Source: Metaphire vulgaris
Lineage: Eukaryota > Annelida > Clitellata > Crassiclitellata > Megascolecidae
Assembly (NCBI GenBank): GCA_018105865.1
Contig: CM030865.1
Coordinates: 3,421,716 to 3,485,715 of the forward strand
Length of the DNA: 64,000 nt
Direction of reading: 5' to 3'
The position numbers and the translations under genes are program-made. Below the pieces are notes generated by a model. The model saw only the letters and a program-made list of their open reading frames with translations, was not told the DNA's origin and made no database searches. Shown piece by piece: positions 48,001 through 59,200 of the stretch (the first letter of the stretch is position 1; each line of letters begins with the position of its first letter).

Positions 48001-50920
48001 TTCAGATATAAAAGAGAAAGATTTTATATTGAATACAATATAAAGAATACAAGTGTATCTCTACTTTGGAATTCCAGAACATGCATGCTGTGATGAAACC
48101 AAGTGAGTCTTGACCACATCAAATGAGCTAGTCTATGGTAACCAAAGGTCCATGCTATCCAAAAATGCTTATTTACTGGTTGTGGATGGTCTCGTCCAAA
48201 TTTTGTACCAATCCAATGGGTCTGGAATGATCTTCAAGACAGTGGCGGTTCCACATGGGGGGCCCGTGCTCCCCAATTGAATCCCTGCCCCCCCCCAGTG
48301 TCCCCTATTGGGATCCTATACTTAATACTACATACCTAGCAGCAAATGATTGGTCCCCATGCTTAAAAGTTTCCACCCCAACGGCCCCCCGCTTGCCAAA
48401 TCCTGGCCGCCACTGCTTCAAGACACGTAGTTAATGCACTATTAGCAGAAACCTCAAGCATTATGACAGTGATACTATAAAGCTATCAGATTAGACATAC
48501 TTAAAATTTGAAATCAAAGAGAGAAAAAATTAAAACGGATATATTAGAAGTCGTATGCCGCACAAACTGACAACTAACCCGGCTCCAGGTGTGAGATTCT
48601 GTCTCAAAGTCCTCACTCGCTTGGCATGTCGTCGCATGGGAGGGACAGGCAGCGGGACAGCAAAAGATGGCTGACCGACAGGAGGCGGAGCCCCAAACGA
48701 AAATCCCACTCCCGAAGATGGCTGGCCAACAGGAATCGGAGCCCCAAACGAAAATCCCGCTCCCGAAGATGGCTGGCCAACAGGAATCGGAGCCCCAAAC
48801 GAAAATCCCGGTCCTGGTGCAGTTCCGGGTGCTCCGGCTCCCGACTGCGCTCCACCGGACGACAAGGAATTGTTCCCAAAATTGAAATTCGCACCGTTCG
48901 AAGCCGACTGCATTCCACCTCCCAAAAAGTTAGCATTACTTAAAGTGACCTGGGCAGGGACGTAAAGGGACTGAGTCGACTGACCAAATCCTCTCGACGT
49001 TAAAGCGATACTAGGTCCAGGAGCAGGCCCACTGCCCTGGTGCCAAGACTGTCGGACGCTAGAAACTGTTCTGTAACTGCAGCTGCTTCTGAGACGCTGC
49101 ACCGGTCTGCAAAATCCAGAGCTCTTGTTAATCTGTTGCATCGTATTCAGGTCGACCACGTAAGGTTCGTTGACCGGACTAACATCGAGGTCGACGTAAC
49201 CTTTGGCGCCACTGCTGAATGCAGCCTCCAGCATGTTGGCAGCATCCATAGAATACGAAAGCCAAGAATACTGCCGAACGTTGTGGTGCGTTCGTTCCTT
49301 TCCCCACTGCCAGATGGCGCCACGAGCAATGGCGCTGTTGCCGTCGCACAGCTCCCTTCTTATCGGTCTCTCAGTTCCTGTTACCAATTTAAAAAGAATC
49401 GCTTTACAGAATCAACTGTAGGTAAAACTTAGACAGATAAACTTTCTGTGGCAGTATTTAACACAATTACTGTTTGGCAATAAATTCATACATATTGAAT
49501 ATTACCACATTATAAATTCGGTAAAACTGTGGGATGCCACCTGAACCCCTTCCAGGCGGTTTATATTAAAAATGAATGAGATTATTTGCACTCCATAGGG
49601 CAAGATATTAAACTCTGCCTATTCGCACTCCGGAGTGCACTGACCCGACAAAAGCTTATTGGCACTCCGGAGTGTATATGCACACTAAAACTTAAGGCGA
49701 GATATTAAACTTCGCCTATTCACACTCCATAGGGCTAGACATTAAACTCTGCCTATTCGCACTCCGTTGTTGCTTTTCACGGTTAGCAATACACTTTATG
49801 TGCGTTGGGCACATAATCTTCATTGTTCTGCAAATTTAAAACAACTGAAAAAATGTTAATGAATAAAAGATACTCGACAAATTACACACCCTTAGAGTGT
49901 AGCTAGTTAGTTAGTCTGGTTGGAAACTGCAAATGGTGTGACTAAACGAAAGAAAATACAGCAGCAAAATTTTACTCAAATGGAAACTTTTGTCACCTGT
50001 ACAGTGTAATTATTGGTAATCATGGGCGGTCGCTACTCCCCCTGTAAACAGGAAATAGAAATCCGCACTCTAACCAAACAAACTGAAGTAACAGTGTATC
50101 AGTCCGTGCATCGTAGCACATATCATAGATTTTCTGTTTGCCAAACTGTGAAAAAATAAACATCTTAAATTATCGTGACCATATACTGTGAAAATATTGG
50201 CGTTATACAAAGTCAGTTAGCATAAAACGCCTCTCAAGATCTCTATGGATCAGTTGTCGTCTTTGGAACTTATTTCAGTATGAACAGACTACTTTTGGAT
50301 TACTTCATGTTTACAGAAGGAGTAGCGACCGCCCATGATTACCTAATATAACTATTGCAAATGTTATCATCACTGTTCGGCTCAAAATGATGGCAACAAG
50401 TACATTGTACCCCAAACCCATCCGAAGCATGCTACGACATCCATAATGTAAGCAAGCAACAATGCATTGCATGAAGGCACGTGATATGGCCACGCCAATA
50501 ACGGCTCTGATTGGTGGAGTGCAAATAGGCCTAGTTTCGACTGTTCGCACTCCGGAGTGCGAATAGTCACTTTCATTAAAAATACTTATACCGTTGGAAA
50601 GGCAAAAGTTGAGTGTCCAGAGTCTAAGTTTACATATACCAATATGCGATAATTCTACTATAGCTAAATACTATAATTAACTAATTAAAAATTTCGGTTG
50701 ACATACCGCTGAAGCTTTTCTGAACCATCTGTCGGATGTCGACCGTTAAATGACCCAGCTTCCGATCGGCGTCTCCGAGACGAACGACGCCCCGGGACGA
50801 AGAGTAACAGTCCTCGATGTAGTTGGATACCTGGGCATCATAAAGCGACCAGTCACCTTCGTCGTTGGTCCACTGCCACACAACGACCGTACCGCTCGCA
50901 GGACCTCCGAAAGCCGACAT
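38159..50920 (-). CDS. dtx: Deltex-family E3 ubiquitin ligase, complete (10 coding exons)
   Basis: Ring-type E3 ligase acting in Notch signalling. Ten exons join without a phase conflict to 2,388 nt (795 residues). Order: two WWE domains (about residues 11-72 and 75-170; WWE pairs bind the Notch ankyrin repeats in Drosophila Deltex), a long Gly/Ser/Asn-rich linker with FSFG repeats (about 200-330), further low-complexity sequence, a basic patch NTKRRKF, a RING finger (about 592-647) and the Deltex C-terminal domain with [34 protein letters not shown] and HGYPDPNYL. The start is the first ATG after an in-frame stop and begins [20 protein letters not shown]. Its first three exons and the following gene X are duplicated at 1-13.4 kb. 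Confidence 0.93.
38415..38539. mobile_element. Short MITE with AGGGCTCGTCCATATAGTAC ends
   Basis: Inverted ends; second member at 42634-42778. Both lie in Deltex introns. Confidence 0.6.
38572..38653. repeat. (CTA)n microsatellite
   Basis: Uninterrupted trinucleotide tract between Deltex exons 10 and 9. Confidence 0.9.
39238..39327 (-). CDS. dtx: Deltex exon 9: DTC domain
   Basis: 30 codons, phase 0-0, acceptor atttatag, donor gtcaga. [20 protein letters not shown] then [10 protein letters not shown], the classic HPNPG...RGFPR.CYLP signature. Confidence 0.94.
40073..40152. mobile_element. 80-bp TTAA-flanked palindromic MITE
   Basis: TTAACCCCTTAACCGGCC ... GGCCGGTTAAGGGGTTAA around a short core aactcaatgtaaaatgg. 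Further members at 27662-27742, 9119-9198, 44509-44588 and 54370-54449. TTAA flanks suggest piggyBac mobilisation. Confidence 0.65.
40411..40831 (+). mobile_element. Non-LTR retrotransposon ORF2 C-terminal fragment
   Basis: [20 protein letters not shown], then [20 protein letters not shown] and [12 protein letters not shown] with a stop at 40829. This is the typical tail downstream of the RT domain in RTE/L1-like elements, 5'-truncated, lying in a Deltex intron. Confidence 0.75.
40931..41092 (-). CDS. dtx: Deltex exon 8: end of RING and start of DTC
   Basis: 54 codons, phase 0-0, acceptor gtacacag, donor gttaga. [20 protein letters not shown] supplies the last Cxx[22 protein letters not shown] starts the Deltex C-terminal fold. 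Confidence 0.92.
42187..42327 (-). CDS. dtx: Deltex exon 7: RING finger, N-terminal part
   Basis: 47 codons, phase 0-0, acceptor tttttcag, donor gtgact. [20 protein letters not shown] then [20 protein letters not shown]; zinc ligands CxxC, C-x-H-xx-H-xx-C. Confidence 0.93.
42634..42778. mobile_element. Short MITE with AGGGCTCATCCATACAGTAC ends
   Basis: Partner of 38415-38539; ends gtactatatggatggaccct. Confidence 0.6.
42815..42879 (-). CDS. dtx: Deltex exon 6: pre-RING helix
   Basis: 65 nt, phase 1-0, acceptor gttgtgcag, donor gtttgt. [21 protein letters not shown] matches the V..Y...V..PP.E segment that precedes the RING in Deltex proteins. Confidence 0.85.
43998..44228 (-). CDS. dtx: Deltex exon 5: linker with basic nuclear-signal-like patch
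   Basis: 231 nt, phase 1-1, acceptor tttatgtag; donor GTCCAGA|gtcagt chosen because it gives phase 1. [16 protein letters not shown] then Ser/Thr-rich sequence and [20 protein letters not shown]. The KRRK patch is a possible nuclear localisation signal (inference). Confidence 0.72.
44509..44588. mobile_element. TTAA-flanked palindromic MITE
   Basis: Diverged member of the 40073 family, in a Deltex intron. Confidence 0.5.
44913..44993. mobile_element. Palindromic MITE, TACAGGGTGGC ends
   Basis: Same family, opposite orientation (loop sequence reversed). Confidence 0.7.
45500..45735 (-). CDS. dtx: Deltex exon 4: Ser/Gly-rich linker
   Basis: 236 nt, phase 2-1, acceptor acgcttag, donor ACTG|gtaata. 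Two diverged copies of a unit containing GQ.(R/Q)PL.QSVVS.GS. Ends [10 protein letters not shown]. Confidence 0.8.
46408..46555. mobile_element. hAT-like MITE, private to copy B
   Basis: Termini CAGGGTTTAATCTAGGCC / inverted, flanked by 8-bp duplication cctgagat (46400-46407 and 46556-46563). Empty in copy A. The same family in the other orientation is at about 15140-15312. Confidence 0.78.
46713..46937 (-). CDS. dtx: Deltex exon 3: Asn/Ser/Pro-rich linker
   Basis: 225 nt, phase 2-2, acceptor gttctag, donor AA|gtaatt. Encodes [20 protein letters not shown] and an Asn/Ala/Ser-rich tail ending SSFSSWR. No domain recognised; included on splice signals and phase, and because the exon is kept open in both copies. 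Confidence 0.8.
47187..47397 (+). mobile_element. Copy-B-specific LINE 3'-end insertion
   Basis: Interrupts sequence continuous in copy A near 1680. Includes a [13 protein letters not shown] retrotransposon C terminus and the tail gctatataaattgtc, also seen at 33067, 42104 and 56161. Confidence 0.55.
48240..48415. mobile_element. hAT-like MITE (CAGTGGYGGCTCCA family), copy B
   Basis: Orthologous insertion to 2508-2680, same target duplication. Confidence 0.7.
48579..49377 (-). CDS. dtx: Deltex exon 2: WWE2 and FSFG-repeat linker
   Basis: 799 nt, phase 1-2, donor GG|gttagt. [31 protein letters not shown] is WWE2. The rest is a disordered linker with three copies of a 17-residue unit [17 protein letters not shown] plus FNFG and GFG, resembling nucleoporin FG repeats. 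Confidence 0.92.
50017..50347. mobile_element. Foldback element in Deltex intron 1 (copy B)
   Basis: Same as 4268-4600, shared by both blocks. Confidence 0.6.
50707..50920 (-). CDS. dtx: Deltex exon 1: start codon and WWE1
   Basis: 214 nt, ends phase 1 at donor gtatgt. [20 protein letters not shown] then [19 protein letters not shown] is a WWE domain. Joins [10 protein letters not shown] of exon 2, matching the TG-x-RPVRR linker of vertebrate DTX proteins. Confidence 0.93.
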
Positions 50921-51039
50921 CGATTCAAAGGAAAATCAAAGATATTAAATTAAGTATGTTAAAATATAGTAATTAAGCGAATTTATTGTTATTAAATTGT
51001 ATTTGTTGTCAAATAATATTTCATTTTCGCTTTATACGA

Positions 51040-51062
51040 CGACTTCCGGCGTGGGCAGCCGC
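51040..51062 (-). promoter_or_regulatory. Candidate Deltex core promoter (copy B)
   Basis: About 125 bp upstream of the Deltex ATG lies a small CpG-rich island with an ETS-type CCGGAAGT on the minus strand (51042-51049) next to TATAAAGCG. The same block is kept in copy A at 5295-5302. Function is inferred from motif and position only. Confidence 0.35.
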
Positions 51063-51280
51063 AGCGTGAGGCGGGCTAGAGAATTTATTTAGCGCTAATT
51101 TTCATTCAGCGCTGCATTTTTGGGAGAGTGCGCAGCGCTCCTCTACCCCCTAGTCGGAACTTGAAAGGTCGGTCTGGTAAAACCTTGGTGTCCTTATTAT
51201 TCTGGAACCTGATGTGCCAGTTGGTAGCAGTAACATTCTTTCGCATCGGCGTAGTCTAGTGAAATGTAATATAATATAGG

Positions 51281-51657
51281 GGCTATCCATTAATTATGTC
51301 AACAAATGTTGGGCAATGTTTGACCCTCCCCCCTGTCAACTTTCAGTTACCCCTATAATTACGTCAACAATTCTGACCCCCACCCCCGATCAATGACAGG
51401 TCCAAATAATAAGGTTATTATTTTTTGCGGTGATGACCATTTTTCCCTGCTTTGTTCATCGAGTGTCAAAATGTGGTGGTGGTGACCTTTTTTGCCATGC
51501 TTTTTTTCTTTGTAATAAGTAGCAGTCCATGAAATTTTTTATTTTTTGATTATTTGTAAAAAGTGAAATTGTTGACGTCAACTTCTCTTGACCCCCTCCC
51601 CCTGTCAAACTCTTTCAAATCCCTCCACCTAATTGTTGACGTAATTAATGGACAGCC
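51281..51657. mobile_element. Foldback MITE, same family (copy B)
   Basis: Orthologous to 5686-6055. Confidence 0.7.
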
Positions 51658-52499
51658 CCATATAATATAACAGGGTTTAAAGTGGTTCAGTAGGGACTGC
51701 CCTTTGTGAGAACCACTGTTGTTCCCATCCAATCCAATATCTCAAACTACCGAGGTTTATTTTGAACTCGTTCACAGTTCGTTCACGGAGTATTTTCAGA
51801 TCCAGGCTTAAAACAAATCTCTTCCAATTAGCATTTCCTCCAGTCTGTCTTGCTGTTTCCCACTCACTGATCTCTGGAATGACCTGGTCTTTTGCAGATG
51901 GATTTGAAGTACCAGTGATTGATATATATGCTCACACACACATATTTATTAATATACCGGTACTGTATAGACAATTCTTTGACCGATAAAAAATTTATTA
52001 TGAAACTATTATATTCAGGACATAAATGCAAAAATAATTTTAATTTCTAACATCTTTTGGATTTGACTTATACTTGATACTTGTATTGTTTGACCTTGCG
52101 TTTTGTCAAGGTTAATATCAATAGAGATATTGTGTTGATACCCTTAGGTATTAGAAATGGTGCTGTAGAAGTGCATAATTACCGTTAGCACTTCTACAGC
52201 ACCAGGTCTAATCAGGGATGTGACCAAGGCAGCAAGTGTCAAGACCGTAATTATTTTAAGTATCAAGAAAACAGACAAAACAGTTTCGTGCAGTCATCAA
52301 AGTCCAAATGAGCATTCCATCTTAGCCTCGTGTGGCCGCATTAGAAGCATGAAAGGCTTAATGAGCTTCTAACTACTAAAAGATCTACACAGCAAAGTAA
52401 GAAGATATAAGCACAAAGGGATCGTTGAACTGCAAGTCAGTAAGTAAGTGTATGAATCTAACAACAACATTTAAAAGTTTTAGGAAGAAGCAATTGTGT

Positions 52500-52573
52500 C
52501 TACATGAAAGCCCTAAGGCAGCACCACAAGAAAATATGAACTGCAAGGACTGCCACCAGGACCACCACCACAC
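52500..52573 (-). CDS. Gene X-B terminal hydrophobic exon
   Basis: Acceptor catttctag, phase 1 in. GVVVVLVAVLAVHIFLWCCL RAFM then TAG (52500-52502). The double Cys after the helix could be acylated (inference). Confidence 0.6.
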
Positions 52574-55500
52574 CTAGAAATGAAATGAAAATATTTCAAA
52601 ATCACGAAATTACTTCCAACTACAGTGTAAAATGGTACAAATCAGGCACATTGGAATTGCTGCTGCATCCCCTGAAAAAACTTAGGGGGTGTACTTTACC
52701 CATGGAAGGCAAAAGCTATGGCTGCAGTTCACCCCCTTGTGTCGGATTCGTAAGGAGGAACATCTAGCAACATATCAATTTACCAAATGGCCAACGAAAT
52801 GCACCCCCTGCTTAAAAATTTGCCCTGATGGACCTGGTACAAATAGGAACATTTTCTAGAAAGTAAGCTACAGCCAATGATTGTGAGAGAGTTTAACCCT
52901 TGCACTGCCAAGGGGAAGGTGTCACCCTTTTTGGTTTCCCCAAATTTTCTGAGACCAAATAAGATATTTTCAAGTGCTCTTAGGTACCCATAAGGGTCAA
53001 CTTAAACATATTTTGACAGTAAGTTATCACCAATGATTGTAAGATGGCTTAAAGCAGAATATAAGAACTGAATATGATTTTATAAGAACTAAGATCACTA
53101 TCTAACCTGAATTGGCAAATCCTGCAGACACAGTTTTCACATCTGCAATTGACAAAAAATACTTTTTTATATAATCAATAATCGTATCATATTATTATAA
53201 AAATATTTTCATCTGAATTGTATAAACAAGAACATTTTCTAGAAAGTAATTTATATTCAATAATAGCAAGAGGCCTAAAGCTGTAAACATATAAAAGAAC
53301 TAAGATAACCATCCAACCTGGATTAGTAAATCCAGCTGAAACATATTTCACATCTACAATTGACAAAAAAATATTTTAAAATAACAAATGAATGAAAACA
53401 AATTAAAGGTTGTCGAAAGTCACAACTTGTCTAAGGTCACAACACAACAGTGAGGTCATGTCCGAAGTCTGAACCAGCAATATTTCTGCATCTTGGCACT
53501 CCATCTCCAAGTCCACCAATGATGCACACAGCCTATGTAATGTAATGTGACATTTTTATAGCGCCTCTTCTAGTTCCCATAGCCTAGGAAATTAATTGCC
53601 TGTATTACAATACAGATGTAACAATCTGTGTAGGGGTTTCCACTGGAATGTTAAGCCATACACAAAGACCCAACCATCAAAAAGCGCCATGACAAAAAAA
53701 GTTTTACATACCAAAACCCTTAAATGTAACTCATTGCCTATATGAATCTTGTTATTGTTTGTCAGGTTTTCAGGTATTTAGATAAAAGGAAACCATATTA
53801 GATAAAAATCAAAACGAGAAAAGAGCATAAAATTCGCAGGTTACATCAAGTACAAACCTTTTGGTTCACTGCGTATCAGAAAGTGGCGTCTTATTGCAGG
53901 TCCTGCTTCCAAACATACAAAACATTTAGGTGTGTCTACCCCAGCCGTAATGGTGATGTTGCAACTTCTTCCATCTTCAAAACATTTCACTTGCAACCAG
54001 GAATAATTTTTGCTCAGTCCATATCCATTGTATGCCAAAGGCCCATCAGCATACAGTTTCAGTCCATTCTTGCCAGAAATTGGACACATAAATGAGAAAA
54101 TCTCCCCATATTCCAGAGTTGTATTCACAAGTAGTGTACCTACAACAGTGAATTTGAATTTCAAATATCATTCTATTTACAAATTCATTGCACCATAATT
54201 TCTTAAACCATGACAATGACAAGAGGTTTGGATTGGCTTTTTTGCACCATCGACTGATGCCCCAAACATCACGATAGCGGCGTCAGAAATCTATTGATCA
54301 CTTGATATTTCCCACAATAATGCCATTATTTACTAAATGAATACAGTACAAAATATGTAAGGATAAGCCTTAACCCCTTTACTGACCATGACTCATATAT
54401 GCATCCATTTTACGTTATGTTACAAATAAATGGCCGGTAAGGGGGTTATCATGTTGACTGCGGCGCAGTTTCTTTGCCAGGCGCAGCCGTTATAAGACCT
54501 CCCTGGCTTCAGATGCATTGAACAGAGGACATCATATGATGCCCCCAGTGCCCTGCAGTACCAAAATAAGCACGTCAATTGACGTACCCAGTGCTCGACG
54601 TGTTAAAGAGAACATCACAACTATCACAATAAATTCAACTGATCTAGAACATATAATTTTACATTTTGATCTTGTCTGAATCATAGTTGCTCTAAGCAAT
54701 TGCAAACATTACCACAGTTATAAAAAAGCAGTGCGACTTTCTGTTTCGAAATAGCAATAATGCAAGAACGGATAATACAAAACAGTTTAACTTACCATTA
54801 CAATAATATGAATCAATGGCAGCACATTTTCCCCCAGAAACATATAACAGCATCACAAAAATCAAAGCATACACTGAAAGAAATTAACACAAAATCAAGT
54901 GATTAGAAAATTATGCTGAAATGGAAAAAGGACTGGATGAAATCTTGTGAAATACTGTAATACAGAAATGGAAAAACTGACAGAGTAACAACCTCAAAAA
55001 GTTAATTTAAATTACAATTGTTTGACTGTGATGCAAATTTCTTATTACCATCAAGGTGCTTCATCAAAATAAATTTAAAACATGGCTGTCAAAGGTTTTA
55101 GATATCTGAGTTCTGAAATAAACAAATCCTATGCAATATAAAAAGTGATTAAAAAGTGGTTCATTGAGACATTCAAAAGCTACAAACAAACCATGCAAAG
55201 TACTTAATACACACCACGCAGAGGCATTCCTTTACCAGCTTTGTGATTTTCAGCACCAGTATTTCCATTTCTAAATCTCACATTAGTACTTTTCTTGACT
55301 TCCTCTGTCAACGACAGAAAAACGAGCAATAATGCTAATTTTGAAAAGTAATGTACAGCAGTTATTATTGTGACACATGGAGTAGGATCAAAATTAAACT
55401 AGTAATTTCTTGCAGCTCAGAATTTCATTTGAAGTGAACATAATCCTCAAGATGACAAATAATTTCACATCAGAACCATCAAAGAATAAGGATTTCTACT

Positions 55501-56177
55501 AATTGGTTTATCTATCTAACTCAAGCCTCGTGATTTTCAAAACTCAAAACGGTATCACAACTCATCTACAGACTTCTGGTCGACCGATAATAGATAAAAT
55601 TTGTTATCATTGACATTGAAGAATCAATTCAAGCATTTGATATCAGTAGACCAGTTATCATAGTTGATCAGGTATCGTAGTAAACCTATTATAGGTCGAA
55701 CAGAAGTCTGTAGGTGAGTTGTCTTAGAAAAAAGTCTGTAGACAATTTGCTGTGGAACCTTCAAAACTATGGCTGAGCTCATCTGCAAAATAAGTTATTT
55801 TAAATTAGCAATCCGAGGGGAGAAACCAGACATATTGGAGATCTAATCCAATTAGACACAAGTTGTTCTAATCCAAACCATACACACGAAATAGCAACTG
55901 TACACCACAAGCAACTGTACACCACACTACTACCAACTCGCAGACTCTTACATCATCTTCCGTTCCTCGTTGGCATGTCAATGGGGCTACAGTTTCTTTG
56001 AAGGACCGCTTCTAAAGGACTCTGCACCGGACTTCTTCACGGCAGCAAAGTTCTTTCCATCATCACAGTGGATTTTAACATCGCCACCTTCTGACCTTCA
56101 TTGACATGTCAGCGTTGTTAAAGCGCTTTTGATTTTGGATTTTAAACCATGCGTACAGCGCTATATAAATTGTCCTG

Positions 56178-56210
<33 letters not shown>

Positions 56211-59200
56211 GATGTTCAGTCAATTATTACATTTCAAAAGAATGATTTCTTACAAATAAACCGAGCACACTTTAGAAAAATTAAACAATTCACACCTGAC
56301 AGAGACATTTCATCACCAGTTTTACGATTTCCAGGTTCATCATTTCCATTTTCAATTCCCACATCAGCATTTTCCTTTACTTCGTCCCCTGTTAAGACAG
56401 CAACAGCAAAAAATATTACATATGTAGAAAATGGAGAAAGATCAAAACTAAGCTTATATCCACATAATAGGCATCTTAGAGTTTTAATCCAGTTAGGCAC
56501 AAGTTGCTCGAGTCCAAACGGTAGGCATCATATAGCCACTGCACACTACAAACCGGTTGGTCAACCTACTGCATTTGAAAAGAATGATTTATATTTTCAC
56601 AGATAAATAAAAATACACACGTGTTGTCCACAATTTATTACTATCATAGCTAGAAAATACATCACAACACATAACTACATAACTACCTCATCATCTGTCA
56701 ACAGTGCTTCTGTTTTACGAATATTTTAATTCATAAAAATTAAGATTCACATATTCCAATCAAGAGATCTCAAGTCGTGGTCTGTGTCAAGTTGTATTGA
56801 TTTCAGCATCACCAATTTAGTCTCTGAGACAAAGAGGGTGCTGTAGGAAAGCCAGTAAAAGAAAAATAAGTGAGACTGGGGAGGTTGAATCGCCTGGTAA
56901 TAACGATCTTTTAGTAAGTTGTTATTGCCAGGTGTACATTAAAAGCCAAAATAAAATGCTCTTGTCGTTTCCAGTCAATTCCATCTAGAACAGTCCACTG
57001 ATTCATTCAACGGCACAAATAAACTAAGCATTCTTTACCAAAAACGAATAACTCATCCACACCTGACAGAGACATTCCATCACCAGCTTTACCATTTCCA
57101 ATTCCCACATCATTTCCATTTTCAATTCCCACATCAGAACGCTTCTTGACTCCATTCCCTGTTAAGACAGTAACAAGCAAAAATGTTACATTTGAAATGT
57201 AATGTACAATGATCAGAGCTGCAAAAAATTAGTTAATTGAAACAATGAATCTGATGGGAGCAATTACCGGTAGATGTCTTGAAGTATTAATCCAGTTAAA
57301 ACAAGTTATTTGGGTAGCATCGCCTAGCCACTGCACGTCACATAATAATTAAATTTCACAAGAATCATTTTTTTACAAATATAATCATAAAAATATCTTT
57401 CTATTCAAGCATTTGAATTTCCTGAATTGATATATTGCACACTTAAATTGACACAACTCAGATTTGAGCCAAGATCTCAGCATTTCAAATGCTGAGATCT
57501 TGGCATGGCATTTCAGCGTTGCCAATATACGGTAGTGTTAGTGACAAAGAGAGTGTTTAAGGAATGCCAGCAAATAACAAATTCTTTTTTGCTACTAGGA
57601 CATCGACAGGATAAGAGGAATACTCGTGCAGTTTCCAATCAATTTTACTGAAATGAGTTTATTTACTGAGATATTCAAATGATATACATAAAACCAAGCA
57701 CACTTTATGAAAAATTAATTATAAATCCTTACGTGACAGAGACATTTCATCACCAGGCTCAACTCTTCCAACCTCGGTACTTCCATCTGCACTTTTCTTG
57801 ATTTCATGCCCTGTTGTACACTTTACCAAAAATGAATACTCAACATGCAGAAACATTCCTTCACCACCTTTATCACTTTCAGATCCCACATCAGCACTTT
57901 TCTCGACTTTATCCTCTGTTAATGGCAGAAACAAGTAAATATTACTAATTACATAATGTAATTTACAACATGTATTAGTAATAATTTTGAAATGCAGAAA
58001 ATGTACAAAGATCAAAATTAACTTTATAAAAGATCTCTCAGAGACCTAATCCAGTTGGGGCTGTCCATTAATTATGTCAACAATTTTTGACCACCTCCCC
58101 GTTGTCAACAACTGTCAACTTTCAGTTACCCCCTATAATTACGTCAAAAACTGTTACCCCCCCAAAGATCAATGACAGGTCCCAACAACAAGGTTATTAT
58201 TTTTTGCGGTGATGACCATTTTTCTCTGTTTTGCTCATTGAGTGTCAAAATGTGGTGGTGATGACCTTTATTTGACATGCTTTTTTCCAGTGTAATAAGT
58301 AGTATTTCATGAAATTTCCTATTTTTTGATTATTTGTAAAAAGTGAAATTATTGACGTCAACTTCTCTTGACTCCCCTCCCCTGGCAACAACTGTCAAAC
58401 ATTTTCAAACCCCCTCCCTCTAAATTGTTGATGTAATTAATGGACAGCTCCTTAGAAACAAGTACAAATAAACTAAGCATGCTTTACCACAATGGAATAG
58501 TTCATCCACGCCTGACAGAGACATTCCATCACCAGCTTTACCTCTTCCAAACTGAGTACTTCGATTTGTAACTTGCACATTATTTCCTGTCAATACACCA
58601 ACATGCATTAATATAATTTTCAAAATGCAATGTACAAAAATCTTATGTGACAGAGAAATACCATAACAAAGCTTGCAATTTCTTGCTGTAGCAAAAAAGT
58701 TATACCTGAAAAAGGCAATCTGATGAGAGACAACAGGCCTCCTGGAGATCCAATCCAGTCAGACACCAGCTGTCCGAGTCCAAACGGTAGAGACAGTCTA
58801 GTCACTGTATGTCACAAAATGGTCGATCAACCATTGCATATCACAAGAATTATTTTTTACAAGTGAATCCAAAACACATTTTCCTTTTCAAACAATTTAA
58901 CTGGCTTAACAAAGACACATCTAAATCTCAACACATATTCTGATTTGTGCCACGGTTTTAGTAGCATTAATTTCAGCTTTGCCATTTTAGCATTTGCAAC
59001 AAAGACGGTGCTTCAGCAAAGCAAGTATTATAAACATAAAACAGAATATGAATAAATGGAAGATCCTAACGGAAGTAATGATCTTCTAATAAGTTCCGAT
59101 TACTACATGTATGCCAAAAGCAAAAATAAACTGATAATTAATCAAACAAAACTGGCCAAAATTAAAACTTAAAATGAAAAATTGAATCTGACTGGCAAGA

